The notes below the pieces were generated by a model, which had not been told where the DNA came from, did no database searches, and saw only the letters and a list, made by a program, of their open reading frames with translations. A DNA stretch of 64,000 bases from NCBI RefSeq assembly GCF_031884435.1, contig NZ_CP134779.1, forward strand, positions 496,001 to 560,000, read 5' to 3'. The translations under genes were made by a program, and so were the position numbers. Source of the DNA: Bosea sp. 685. Its GTDB lineage: Bacteria; Pseudomonadota; Alphaproteobacteria; Rhizobiales; Beijerinckiaceae. Of the stretch, positions 16,427 to 25,186 are shown in pieces. How positions within the stretch are numbered: the first letter of the stretch is position 1; each line of letters opens with the position of its first letter.

Positions 16427-17272
16427 TCATAGCGGGTTGCGTCCCCGGCGCGCGAGATAGAGCTTGCGGGCGTTGCCGCCCATGATGGCGGCGCGCTCGG
16501 CCTCCGCAAGCGGCGCGAGCAGCGTCTCGACGGTCTCGATCCAGCGGCCATAGCTGGCGCGCAGGGTCAGGACGGGCCAGTCGCTGCCCCAGATCAGGCG
16601 CTGCGGGCCGAAGCTCGCAAGCAGATGCTCGAAGACCGGGCGCAAGGTCGCGAGCGTCCAGTCCTCGCTGGCCTCGGTGACCAGGCCGGACAATTTGCAG
16701 AAGAGGTCCGGATGCCGCGCCAAGGCCGTGATGCCCTCGCGCCAACCGTCGAGATCGCCACTGACGAGGTCGGGCTTGGCGGCGTGGTCGATCACGGCGG
16801 CGAGCCCGGGATGGCGTTCGAGCCGGCTCAGCATCGGCGCGATATGCCGGGGCTTGAGCAAGGCGTCGAAGACGAGGTTTTCCGCGATCAGCGCATCAAA
16901 AGCGGGGTCGAGCTCCGGTTTGCCGAGCCAGTCCGCGTCGGGGATGTCATGTACCATCGGGCGCAGGCCGACGAGCAGCGGGGTCGAGGCGAGATGCGCG
17001 ATGCGCAGGCTTGCATCCCGCGCCTCGAAATCCGTCCAGCCGACGACGCCGGCGACGAAGGGCGTATGGGCGGCGACATCGAGCAGGAACAGGGTCTCGG
17101 CCTCGGTCGGGGCAGCCTGGACCAGGATGGTGCGGTCGATATCGTGGCCGGCCAGAAGCGGGGCGAGATCGTCGGGGCCGAAATCGCGATGGATCGGTCC
17201 CAGCGCCGGCGTCAGCCAGCCATAATCGCCGCGTGCGAGCGTCCAGACATGCTGATGGGCGTCGATCCGCAT
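16427..17272 (-). CDS. amidohydrolase family lactonase (L-fuconolactonase-like)
   Basis: A 281-residue TIM-barrel amidohydrolase beginning 'MRIDAHQHVWTLARGDYGWL', with the metal-binding HxH at residues 6-8, a later His in 'AAVIDHAAKPD' and Asp in 'IWGSDWPV'. This is the COG3618/fuconolactonase pattern: hydrolysis of L-fucono-lactone to L-fuconate in the cytoplasm. It starts five bases after the aldo/keto reductase stop, so the two are translationally linked. Other 2-pyrone or rhamnonolactone substrates remain possible. Confidence 0.85.
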   Translation of the reverse strand: MRIDAHQHVWTLARGDYGWLTPALGPIHRDFGPDDLAPLLAGHDIDRTILVQAAPTEAETLFLLDVAAHTPFVAGVVGWTDFEARDASLRIAHLASTPLLVGLRPMVHDIPDADWLGKPELDPAFDALIAENLVFDALLKPRHIAPMLSRLERHPGLAAVIDHAAKPDLVSGDLDGWREGITALARHPDLFCKLSGLVTEASEDWTLATLRPVFEHLLASFGPQRLIWGSDWPVLTLRASYGRWIETVETLLAPLAEAERAAIMGGNARKLYLARRGRNPL

Positions 17273-17276
17273 CGAT

Positions 17277-18302
17277 TCAAACCGGCACGGGAACATTGGC
17301 GCCGAGCAGCCCTTGCGCCTTCAATTCGGCCCAGAGCGCGGCGGGAACAGGGGCGGCGAATTCGGCGATCTGGTCCTCGACCTCGCGAGGAGAGACCGCG
17401 CCCATGACGAGGCTCGCGACAGCGGGATGCCCCAGCGGGAAATGCAGCGCGGCGCGTCGCAGCGGCACGTCATGGCGGAGGCAGACGGCTTCGATCGCCG
17501 CCACGCGGGCGAGGATCTCGGGCGGGGCGGGCTTGTAATTGTATTTCGCCCCAGTAACCGGGCCGGTCGCGAGGATGCCGGAATTGAAGACGCCGCCCAG
17601 CAACAGGCCGATGCCCTTCTCCAGCGCCAATGGCATGAAGGAGGCGAGCCCCGGCTGCTCCAGTAGGGAATAGCGGCCCGCCAGCAGCATCGTGTCGAAA
17701 TCGCCGGCGCGGGCGAAGCGCTCGCACATCTCAGCTTCGTTGACGCCGACGCCGATCGCTTTCACCGCGCCGGAAGCGCGCAGGCGTTCGAGCGCGCGAT
17801 AGGCCCCCTCCATGGCTTGCGAGAAGCGCGCCTCGATCGCGTCCGCGCCATGCGTCCAGACATCGACATCGTGGATCAGGACGATGTCGATCCGGTCGAC
17901 GCCGAGCCGTAGCGCCGATTGCTCCAGCGAGCGCATCGCGCCGTCATAGGAATAGTCGAAGCGCAGCGCATGCGGCAGGCCGCCGAGATAGCCGGAGCCA
18001 TCGCCGCGCGGACCGAAGGGCTCGGCGACGCGGCCGACCTTGGTCGAGATGGCGATGTCGGCGCGGTCCACACGGCGAAGCGCTGCGCCGATGCGGTGCT
18101 CGGACAGGCCGTGGCCATAAAGCGGAGAGGTGTCCAGAAGCGTCACACCGCCCGCGATGGCGGCCTCGACCGTCGCCACGGCCTGGGCCTCGTCGAGCCG
18201 GGCATAGAGATCGCCGAGCGGCGCGCCGCCGAAGCCGAGCGTCGAAACATCGAGGCCGGAGCGGCCGAGCGGGCGCGTTGCGAGGGCAGTCGTGGCAGGC
18301 AT
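17277..18302 (-). CDS. aldo/keto reductase, L-fucose (aldose) dehydrogenase type
   Basis: 341 residues, AKR fold, with the catalytic set Asp57 and Tyr62 in 'DTSPLYGHGLSE', Lys88 in 'STKVGR' and His in 'LIHDVD'. The 'LGFGGAPLGDLY' start and 'HFPLGHPAVASLVMG' C-terminal region fit the D-threo-aldose/L-fucose dehydrogenase subgroup, which oxidises the sugar to its lactone with NAD(P). First gene of a minus-strand operon (AKR, lactonase, fucU), divergent from the sugar ABC transporter. A 12-bp palindrome lies in the divergent promoter region. Confidence 0.87.
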   Translation of the reverse strand: MPATTALATRPLGRSGLDVSTLGFGGAPLGDLYARLDEAQAVATVEAAIAGGVTLLDTSPLYGHGLSEHRIGAALRRVDRADIAISTKVGRVAEPFGPRGDGSGYLGGLPHALRFDYSYDGAMRSLEQSALRLGVDRIDIVLIHDVDVWTHGADAIEARFSQAMEGAYRALERLRASGAVKAIGVGVNEAEMCERFARAGDFDTMLLAGRYSLLEQPGLASFMPLALEKGIGLLLGGVFNSGILATGPVTGAKYNYKPAPPEILARVAAIEAVCLRHDVPLRRAALHFPLGHPAVASLVMGAVSPREVEDQIAEFAAPVPAALWAELKAQGLLGANVPVPV

Positions 18303-18343
18303 GTCGGGGCATTTCCATGGTTGTTACCGGCACTATGTGCACG

Positions 18344-18355
18344 CCAACATGTTAG
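18344..18355. promoter_or_regulatory. palindromic operator, site 1 (fucose divergent promoter)
   Basis: CCAACATGTTAG, one mismatch from the perfect palindrome CTAACATGTTAG. It lies between the divergent aldose dehydrogenase and solute-binding genes. The same sequence type occurs upstream of the aldolase at 21759-21770. The FadR-type regulator at 22723 is the natural candidate to bind both. Confidence 0.55.
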
Positions 18356-18484
18356 CTTGCAACCCGGATCGAACGGCGCTAGCGTCCGTGCCGGATCGAT
18401 CGAGGCCGAGGTCGGAAGATCAAGGCGATCGCATAACCAACAGGCCCGAAAACGGGTCGTGCCATGTCCGGAGGGAGGACACCA

Positions 18485-19837
18485 ATGTCATCTGAGATTC
18501 TCAAGCTGACCCGTCGCGCCTTATTGCGCAATGCCGCAGCGCTCGGCGCGCTGGGCACGCTCGCGGCGCCTGCGATCATTCGCGAGGCCAACGCCCAGTC
18601 GAGCTTCAACTGGAAGCGCTTCGCCGGCGCCAAGCTCGACGTGATGCTGGTGAAGAACCCGCGTTCGGATTTGCTGCAGGCGCATGAAAAGGAGTTCACG
18701 GAACTCACCGGCATCCAGGTCTCCTCCGAGCAGGTGCCGGAGCAGCAGCAGCGCCAGAAGGCGATGATCGAATTCTCCTCGGGCAAGCCCGCCTTCGACG
18801 TGACGATGCTGGCGCTGCACGTCCAGAAGCGGCTCTCGGCCAAGGGCAAGTGGATGGAGGACCTGCGGCCCTATCTTGCGGACGCCTCGCTGACCTCGCC
18901 TGATTTCGACTATGCCGATTTCGCAGCCGGCGCGGTGGATTTCGGCAAGCAGGCGGACGGCTCGATCGACACGCTGCCGCACTTCATGGATTTCTGGATG
19001 GTCTATTACAACAAGGAGATGTTCGCCCAGAAGGGGCTCGAATATCCCAAGACCTTGGACGAGCTGGTCGCTGCCGCAGCCAAGCTCAACGACCCGTCGA
19101 AAGGTATCGCGGGCTTCGTTTCGCGCGGCCTGAAGAACGCCAATATTCCGGTCTGGACCTCCTGGCTGCTGGGCCAGGGGCTGGAGACGGTCTCGGCCGA
19201 CGGCAAGCTGCAGACGGACGGCCCCGAAGCTGTGTGGGCGGCGGACATGTACCGCAAGCTCAACAAGGATTACGGCCCTCCGGGCACGATCGGCTTCAAC
19301 TGGAACGAGTGCCAGACCACCTTCATGCAGGGCCGGGCCGCGATGTGGCTCGACGGTATCGGTTTCGCGACCCCGCTCGAGGATCCGACCAAGTCGCGCA
19401 TCGTCGGCAAGGTCGGTTATGGCGTGACGCCGGCCGGCCCGAAGGGGCATCACTCGGCGTTGTTCGGCGACGGACTCGGCATTGCGCGCGGGTCGAAGAA
19501 CAAGCAGGCCGCTTGGCTCTATGTCCAGTTCATGTGCAACAAGGGCCACCAGCTCGCCATGATCAAGGCTGGCGCCGGCGCGCCGGGGCGGCTCTCGGCG
19601 CTGAGCAACCCGGAAGCTGCGGCGGGTTCACGCTTCCCGAAGCAGTATTTCGAGTGCCTGGCGGAGTCCGGCAAGATCGCGCGGGCCGGCCTGCCGCAGA
19701 TCATTCCAGTGACGGAATTCCGCGACGTCTTCGGCGTGGCTCTCACCAATACCCTGTCGGGCGCGGATTCGGCCACCGAACTGAAGAAGGCGACCGAGAC
19801 CTTCAAGCCGATCCTCGAGAAGAGCGAGCAAGCTTAA
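18485..19837 (+). CDS. sugar ABC transporter substrate-binding protein
   Basis: 450 residues, extracellular solute-binding family 1. A Tat-like leader ('LTRRALLRNAAALGALGTLA', end 'EANAQ') directs it to the periplasm. It captures a sugar, probably L-fucose judging from the divergent catabolic genes, and hands it to the two permeases that follow. Start ATG at 18485 is backed by 'ggagggaggac'; the track of in-frame codons extends to 18464 without support. A dispersed repeat (19850-19930) separates it from the first permease. Confidence 0.9.
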   Translation: MSSEILKLTRRALLRNAAALGALGTLAAPAIIREANAQSSFNWKRFAGAKLDVMLVKNPRSDLLQAHEKEFTELTGIQVSSEQVPEQQQRQKAMIEFSSGKPAFDVTMLALHVQKRLSAKGKWMEDLRPYLADASLTSPDFDYADFAAGAVDFGKQADGSIDTLPHFMDFWMVYYNKEMFAQKGLEYPKTLDELVAAAAKLNDPSKGIAGFVSRGLKNANIPVWTSWLLGQGLETVSADGKLQTDGPEAVWAADMYRKLNKDYGPPGTIGFNWNECQTTFMQGRAAMWLDGIGFATPLEDPTKSRIVGKVGYGVTPAGPKGHHSALFGDGLGIARGSKNKQAAWLYVQFMCNKGHQLAMIKAGAGAPGRLSALSNPEAAAGSRFPKQYFECLAESGKIARAGLPQIIPVTEFRDVFGVALTNTLSGADSATELKKATETFKPILEKSEQA

Positions 19838-19969
19838 AGCATCCGCGCTCGCGTCATGGCCGGGCTCGTCCCGGCCATCCACATCTTCGCGGCCGCCATG
19901 CGGCGTTCAAGAGGTGGATGCTCGCCGCAAGGGCGAGCGTGACCAAGCGTGCCAGACAAGGCGCATCTG

Positions 19970-20899
19970 ATGACGATCAGCACATCCATGCCTGCAGCCA
20001 TTGCGCGGCCGCCCTCCGCGGCGTTCCAGCATTCGGCCGATTTCACGCCGCGCTACTGGCTGTTCTCGCTGCCGGCGGTGCTGCTCATCCTCGGCGTGAT
20101 CGTGTTTCCGTGGCTGTTCACGCTCTACATGTCGACGCAGGACTGGAAGATCGGCGGTGGGCCGGAATTCGTCGGTCTGCAGAATTTCGCCGAACTCTTT
20201 CGTGATGCCCGCTTCATCGAATCGATGGGGCATACCGCCTATTTCACGATTCTGGCGGTAGTGCTGCCGATCCTCTTCGGCACGGCCGCGGCGCTGGTCT
20301 TCCATCGCGAATTTCCGTTCCGGGGTTTGCTGCGCACCGTCTTCGTGATGCCGATGATGGCGACGCCGGTCGCGGTCGCGCTGGTCTGGACGATGATGTT
20401 CCACCCGCAACTCGGCGTGCTGAACTACCTGCTCTCGCTGGTCGGCATCGGTCCGCAAAACTGGGTCTACGACCCGGGAACGGTGATCCCGACGCTGATC
20501 CTGGTCGAGGTCTGGCACTGGACGCCGCTGGTCATGCTGATCGTGCTCGGTGGCCTCGCCGGACTGCCGCGCGAGCCCTATGAATCGGCGCTGATCGACG
20601 GTGCCAATAACTGGCACATGTTCCGCCACATCACGCTGCCTTTGGTCTGGCCCTTCATCATGGTCGCGATCGTGATCCGCACCATCGACGCGCTGAAGGC
20701 CTTCGACACGATCTTCGTGATCACCCAGGGCGGGCCGGGCACGGCGTCGGAGACGCTGAACATCTTCCTCTATCTGCAGGCCTTCCAGTTCTACAAGATC
20801 GGCTACGCCTCGGCCGTGGTGGTGATCTTCTTCGTGATGATCATCATGCTCTCGCTGCTGCTGCTCTATGCGCGCCAGAAGTCGAAGTGGAACGCGTGA
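19970..20899 (+). CDS. sugar ABC transporter permease (MalF type)
   Basis: About 309 residues with six membrane segments and the EAA-loop 'EPYESALIDGANNWHMFRHI' that docks the ATPase. 'MSTQDWKIGGGPEFVGLQNF' near the start is typical of CUT1 MalF-type permeases. ATG at 19970 gives MTISTS; an upstream in-frame ATG at 19949 is possible. The stop overlaps the next gene's start by one base. Confidence 0.9.
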   Translation: MTISTSMPAAIARPPSAAFQHSADFTPRYWLFSLPAVLLILGVIVFPWLFTLYMSTQDWKIGGGPEFVGLQNFAELFRDARFIESMGHTAYFTILAVVLPILFGTAAALVFHREFPFRGLLRTVFVMPMMATPVAVALVWTMMFHPQLGVLNYLLSLVGIGPQNWVYDPGTVIPTLILVEVWHWTPLVMLIVLGGLAGLPREPYESALIDGANNWHMFRHITLPLVWPFIMVAIVIRTIDALKAFDTIFVITQGGPGTASETLNIFLYLQAFQFYKIGYASAVVVIFFVMIIMLSLLLLYARQKSKWNA

Positions 20900-21717
20900 T
20901 GAAGCGCCTCGCCACCAAAATCGGCTTCTATGCCTCGGTCTTTGTGCTGGTCTCGCCGGCGGTGCTGGTCTTCCTCTGGATGATCTCGCTGTCGCTGAAG
21001 AACGAGCTCGACAACACGGCGTTCCCGCCAGTCTTCATCCCCGATCCGCCGACGCTGAAGAACTATGTCGACGTCTTCGCGCAGAACAATTTCGGGCTCT
21101 ATCTCTGGAACTCGATCCTGGTGACGGGTGGGGCCGTGCTGATCGGCCTGCTGGTCGGCGTGCCCGCGGGCTACGGCATCGCGCGCGGCAAGGCGACGAA
21201 GTTCGCGATCCTGATCCTGATTGCGCGGATGACGCCGGCCTTGTCCTATCTGATCCCGCTCTTCCTGCTGTTCCAGATCACCGGGCTGGTGGGCACGATC
21301 ACGGCGCTGGTGATCACTCATCTCGTCATCACGATCCCGATCATCGTCTGGATCATGATCGGCTATTTCGAGAATGTTCCCATGGAGCTCGAAGACGCGG
21401 CGCGTATCGACGGCGCCACGACCTGGCAGGCCTTCCGCCATGTCGCGTTGCCGCTGGCGCTGCCCGGCGTCACGATCGGCGGCATCCTCGCCTTCATCTT
21501 CTCCTGGAACAACTTCATCTTCTCGGTCGTGCTCGGCGGCAAGAACAGCCGCACGCTGCCCTCGGCGGTCTATAACTCGCTGACCTTCGAGCAGATCTCC
21601 TGGGGCCCGCTCGCGGCGGCTGCCCTGCTCGTGACCCTGCCCGTCCTCGTCGTCACCGTACTCGCCCAACGTCAGATCGTCGCTGGACTCTCGGCCGGCG
21701 GCCTCAAAGACGGCTGA
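20899..21717 (+). CDS. sugar ABC transporter permease (MalG type)
   Basis: 272 residues, six membrane segments, with the MalG-type EAA loop 'MELEDAARIDGATTWQAFRH' and 'PAGYGIARG' region. It pairs with the preceding permease in the inner membrane. The start codon overlaps the previous stop (TGATG). No ATP-binding subunit follows, so the transporter must use an ATPase encoded elsewhere, as often happens in CUT1 systems. Confidence 0.9.
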   Translation: MKRLATKIGFYASVFVLVSPAVLVFLWMISLSLKNELDNTAFPPVFIPDPPTLKNYVDVFAQNNFGLYLWNSILVTGGAVLIGLLVGVPAGYGIARGKATKFAILILIARMTPALSYLIPLFLLFQITGLVGTITALVITHLVITIPIIVWIMIGYFENVPMELEDAARIDGATTWQAFRHVALPLALPGVTIGGILAFIFSWNNFIFSVVLGGKNSRTLPSAVYNSLTFEQISWGPLAAAALLVTLPVLVVTVLAQRQIVAGLSAGGLKDG

Positions 21718-21758
21718 GAGCGGCGCGACGATATTGCGTGGCACGAACTTATCACATA

Positions 21759-21770
21759 CTAACATGTCAG
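21759..21770. promoter_or_regulatory. palindromic operator, site 2 (aldolase promoter)
   Basis: CTAACATGTCAG, one mismatch from CTAACATGTTAG, 29 bases before the aldolase ATG. It matches site 1 at 18344-18355 and suggests a separate regulated promoter inside the cluster. Confidence 0.55.
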
Positions 21771-21799
21771 TCCGTCATCTTCCTGGAAAGACAAGCTCC

Positions 21800-22696
21800 A
21801 TGGCTCTCAACCCCAACCGTTTCGGCCTCTCCTGCGCCATCACCACGCCGATGCGGGAAGGCGGCGCCGTCGATCTGCCGCGCCTCGTCAAGCATGCGCG
21901 CCATGTCCTCGCCGAGGGCTGCGACAGCATCACCCTGTTCGGCACCACCGGCGAGGGCGCGGCGCTCGGCCTGCCGGCGCGCACCGCGATGATGGGCGCG
22001 CTGATCGGGGCGGGCGTCGATCCGGCCAAGCAGATCTATGCGGGCATCGCGGCGGCTTCGCTGCATGAGGCTGTCGAGCAGGCGCGGCTGGCGCTCGACG
22101 CCGGAGCCAAGGGGCTCCTGGTCGCGCCGCCCTTCTACTTCAAGGGCGTCAGCGACGAAGGGCTCTATGCCTGGTTCTCGCAGTTCTTCGACAAGCTCGG
22201 CGCCTCCGCGCGCAACGCCATTCTCTATCACATCCCCTCGGTGACGGCGGTCAGCATCAGCGTCGGGCTGGTACAGAAGTTGAAGACGGCGTTTCCGGGT
22301 GTCGTCTCCGGCATCAAGGATTCCTCCGGCGATTATGCCAGCACGGAAGCGTTCCTGAAGGCGCATGGCGAACTCGCCATCCTGGTCGGCGACGAGCGGC
22401 AGCTCGCCCGCGCGGTGCGTGCGGGTGCGCAGGGCTCGATCTGCGGCGTTGCCAATCTCGTGCCGCATCTGCTGCGGCCGCTGGTCTATGAGGGAACCGA
22501 CAGCCCGGTGGTGAACGCGCTGGTCGACGAGATCTGCAGCTATCCGGTGCTGGCGGCGGTGAAGGCTCTGGTCGGGCATTTGCATGGCGATGCCGGCTAC
22601 GGCGCGATGCGCGCGCCGCTGGAGGCGCTTGACGACAGCCAGCGCAAGCGGCTCTTCGCCGCCTTCGACACGATCACGCGCGCCAAGGCGGCCTGA
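21800..22696 (+). CDS. DHDPS/NAL-family aldolase (2-keto-3-deoxy sugar acid aldolase)
   Basis: 298 residues, class I TIM-barrel aldolase. The Schiff-base lysine is in 'VVSGIKDSSGDY', the conserved Tyr in 'AILYHIPSV' and the 'TLFGTTGEGAALG' loop binds the keto-acid. In a fucose setting it would cleave 2-keto-3-deoxy-L-fuconate to pyruvate and lactaldehyde, but the family also includes N-acetylneuraminate lyases and others, so the substrate is inferred from context only. ATG at 21800 gives MALNPNRF; in-frame codons reach back to 21734, across the operator, and are unlikely. Confidence 0.85.
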   Translation: MALNPNRFGLSCAITTPMREGGAVDLPRLVKHARHVLAEGCDSITLFGTTGEGAALGLPARTAMMGALIGAGVDPAKQIYAGIAAASLHEAVEQARLALDAGAKGLLVAPPFYFKGVSDEGLYAWFSQFFDKLGASARNAILYHIPSVTAVSISVGLVQKLKTAFPGVVSGIKDSSGDYASTEAFLKAHGELAILVGDERQLARAVRAGAQGSICGVANLVPHLLRPLVYEGTDSPVVNALVDEICSYPVLAAVKALVGHLHGDAGYGAMRAPLEALDDSQRKRLFAAFDTITRAKAA

Positions 22697-22722
22697 GTCG
22701 GGGCGGCCCCAGGGAGGACAGG

Positions 22723-23403
22723 TTGAACCAGCCGGAGACGGAGCCCGAACGCGAGGCCGAGCCGCTGAAACTGCGGGAGCGGGCTTATGCCAGCTTCACC
22801 GAACGGTTGTTGGCGCGCGAGATCAAGCCCGGGCAATTCGTGACCCAGCGCGAGCTCGTGGCGCTGACCGGCCTGCCTCTGGGGGCGATCCGCGAACTGA
22901 TCCCTCGGCTCGAAGCCGAGGGATTGATCAAGACGGTGCCGCAACGGGGCATGCAGGTCGCCCATGTCGACCTCAACCTGATCCGCAACGCCTTCCAGTT
23001 CCGGCTTTTCCTGGAAAGGGAGGCGACCGCGCTCTATGCGGCGAACGCGACCGACACGGAAATCGCCGAGCAGCGCGAGCGGCACGAGGCGATCATCGCG
23101 CGCGCTGAGGCCGGCGGCGACGAGGCGCTGATCGAGGACGCCGAGGATGTCGACCGATTGATGCATGAGGCGATCATCGATCACCTCGACAACGATATCG
23201 TCTCGAAGGCCTTCCGCGTCACCTGGCTGAAGATCCGGCTGATCCGGCAATATGAGACGCGGATCCAGAACCACATCCTGGTGCCGGTGATGCGGGACCA
23301 CCTCAAGATCATCACGGCGATCGAGGCGCGCGATCCGGTGCGCGCCGCCGAGGAGATGAGCCTGCATATCGGCAATGCCCGGATGCGGGCGATGAATTAC
23401 TGA
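22723..23403 (+). CDS. GntR family (FadR/FCD) transcriptional regulator
   Basis: 226 residues: winged HTH (about 15-85, 'REIKPGQFVTQRELVALTG' then 'LIPRLEAEGLIKTVPQRGM') and an all-helical FCD ligand domain ('FRLFLEREATALYA', 'LMHEAIIDHL', 'VMRDHLKIITAIEARD'). FCD regulators bind organic acids and usually repress catabolic genes. It sits between the aldolase and the TRAP genes and likely controls both promoters of the locus. The start is TTG, preceded by AGGGAGG at ideal spacing. A strong hairpin follows. Confidence 0.9.
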   Translation: MNQPETEPEREAEPLKLRERAYASFTERLLAREIKPGQFVTQRELVALTGLPLGAIRELIPRLEAEGLIKTVPQRGMQVAHVDLNLIRNAFQFRLFLEREATALYAANATDTEIAEQRERHEAIIARAEAGGDEALIEDAEDVDRLMHEAIIDHLDNDIVSKAFRVTWLKIRLIRQYETRIQNHILVPVMRDHLKIITAIEARDPVRAAEEMSLHIGNARMRAMNY

Positions 23404-23411
23404 CGCAATAT

Positions 23412-23437
23412 GAAGCCGGCTCATGAGAGCCGGCTTC
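23412..23437 (+). terminator. strong hairpin after the GntR gene
   Basis: GAAGCCGGCTC pairs perfectly with GAGCCGGCTTC around an ATGA loop. There is no T-run, so it may be a partial terminator or an mRNA-stabilising stem between the GntR and TRAP genes. Confidence 0.55.
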
Positions 23438-23486
23438 ACCCAATAGCGATCCGGATAACCGGGCATTCTCGGGAGGAGCAAAGATC

Positions 23487-24482
23487 ATGACCAGGCTGAC
23501 CAAACGCGAACTGCTCGTCGGCTCCGCCGCGCTTGCCGGAGCAAGCATCGCCATGCCGGCCGTGCTGCGGGCGCAAGCGGTCGTGCTGCGCTGGGCCGAC
23601 GGCCAGCCGATGACGCATCCCTCGCCGCAAAGCGCGGTGAAGGCCTCAGCCGAGGTCAAGGACAAGACCGGCGGGCGCATCGACATACAGACCTTCCCGG
23701 CCGGCCAGCTCGGCTCGTCGCGCGACATGGTCGAGTCCGTCGCCAGCGGCGCCTTGACCATGGTGACGGAAGGGGCGGCGCAGCTCGGGCAGTTCGTGCC
23801 GCAGCTCTCGATCATCGAGGCGCCCTATCTCTGGCGCGACGCGGCGCATATGGCGCGGGCGCTGAAATCGCCACTGATCGACGAGCTCAACAAGGCTCTG
23901 GTCGAGAAGCGCGGCATGCGCGTCATCGGCGTGAACTATTACGGGGTCAGGCATCTGACCAGCGGCAAGCGCCCGATCAACTCGGTCGAGGACATGAAGG
24001 GCTTCAAGCTGCGGGTGCCGGAGGTCGACACCTTCCGCGCCATGGCCGAAGCCTGGGGCGCGCGGCCGACGCCGCTGAACTTCAGCGAGCTCTATCTCGC
24101 TTTGTCGCAAGGCGCGGTCGACGGCCAGGAGAATCCGCTGCCGACGATCCAGTCGGCCAAGCTCGCCGAGGTCCAGAAATACCTCGTCCTGACCGCCCAT
24201 ATCATCACCCCGCGCCTCGTCATCGTGAACGAGGCTGCCTGGTCGAAGCTCTCCGAGGCCGACCGTGCCCTCGTCCGGGCCGCGATCGACACGGCCGCGA
24301 CCTGGCAGGACAACGAGATCATCACGCAGGAGAACGGGCTCGCCGAGAGCCTCGGCAAGAGCGGCATGATCGTGGTCAAGCCCGACCTGGAGAGCTTCCG
24401 CAAGCCGGTGCTGGCGTCGCTGCCGGCCAAGTTCGAAAGCAAATGGGGCAAAGGCCTGTGGGAGCGCATCGAGGCGCTCTGA
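23487..24482 (+). CDS. TRAP transporter substrate-binding protein (DctP family)
   Basis: 331 residues with a leader peptide ('LTKRELLVGSAALAGASIAM', end 'LRAQA'), family DctP. The conserved carboxylate-binding Arg is in 'GFKLRVPEVD' (about residue 172), so the ligand is an organic or sugar acid, which fits L-fuconate or a related aldonate. It acts in the periplasm with the DctQ/DctM subunits downstream. GGGAGGAG precedes the ATG at good spacing. Confidence 0.92.
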   Translation: MTRLTKRELLVGSAALAGASIAMPAVLRAQAVVLRWADGQPMTHPSPQSAVKASAEVKDKTGGRIDIQTFPAGQLGSSRDMVESVASGALTMVTEGAAQLGQFVPQLSIIEAPYLWRDAAHMARALKSPLIDELNKALVEKRGMRVIGVNYYGVRHLTSGKRPINSVEDMKGFKLRVPEVDTFRAMAEAWGARPTPLNFSELYLALSQGAVDGQENPLPTIQSAKLAEVQKYLVLTAHIITPRLVIVNEAAWSKLSEADRALVRAAIDTAATWQDNEIITQENGLAESLGKSGMIVVKPDLESFRKPVLASLPAKFESKWGKGLWERIEAL

Positions 24483-24504
24483 AACGACTTCGCCGAGACT
24501 ATCT

Positions 24505-24644
24505 CAGCCCTCATCCTGAGGAGCACTCTGCAGGCGTGCGTCTCGAAGGATGCCCCAGCTTGCACGGGAGCCTCCTCTTGTACGGAAGCCTCCTGGAGCA
24601 TCCTTCGAGACGCCGCTTCGCGGCTCCTCAGGATGAGGGCTGAG
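24505..24644. repeat. long hairpin repeat, copy B
   Basis: Same element as 16265-16389: 'cagccctcatcctgaggag' at one end and its complement 'ctcctcaggatgagggctg' at the other, with inner 'cgtctcgaaggatgc' / 'gcatccttcgagacg' arms. It splits dctP from dctQ inside the TRAP operon, where it may lower downstream expression relative to the binding protein. Confidence 0.85.
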
Positions 24645-24670
24645 CCAGCAACCCGCTTTGGAGACACAGC

Positions 24671-25186
24671 ATGATCGCCCTCGCGCGCACGGTGTTCGAC
24701 CGTGCGATGGAGATCCTCGCCGGCATCCTGATCGTGACGCTGCTCGTCTGCGTGACGCTGGGCATCGTCACGCGGGCGCTGGGCGATCCGCTGATCTGGA
24801 CCGATGAGGTCTCGCGCTTCCTGATGCTCTGGGTCGCGGTCTGCGGCTGGGTCATCGCCAGCCGGCGGCAGGCCCATATCCGCATCCGCTTTTTCCATGA
24901 CCTGCTGCCGCGGCAGGGCTGGCGGGCCACTGAGACGGTGATGCAGATCGCCATGATCGTCTTCGGCCTGCTGGTTGGCTGGTACAGCATCCATCTCGTC
25001 GCCGTGAACTATGATCTCGAGGCGACGACGGTGCCGATCTCGATGGGGATGCTCTATGCGCCGATGGTCTTCGCCGGCTTCGTCACGGCTGTGCAGGGCC
25101 TGTTCGAACTGATCGCCAATCTCAGGAACTGGGCGGTTTCGCCCTATGAGCCGGCCGAGCCGCCGATCACGGGAGAGGTCCTTTGA
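24671..25186 (+). CDS. TRAP transporter small permease (DctQ family)
   Basis: 171 residues, four hydrophobic segments, with the DctQ motif 'TDEVSRFLMLWVAVCGWVIA' and 'RRQAHIRIRFF'. It bridges the binding protein and the large permease. The stop overlaps the start of dctM (TTGA). Confidence 0.92.
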   Translation: MIALARTVFDRAMEILAGILIVTLLVCVTLGIVTRALGDPLIWTDEVSRFLMLWVAVCGWVIASRRQAHIRIRFFHDLLPRQGWRATETVMQIAMIVFGLLVGWYSIHLVAVNYDLEATTVPISMGMLYAPMVFAGFVTAVQGLFELIANLRNWAVSPYEPAEPPITGEVL

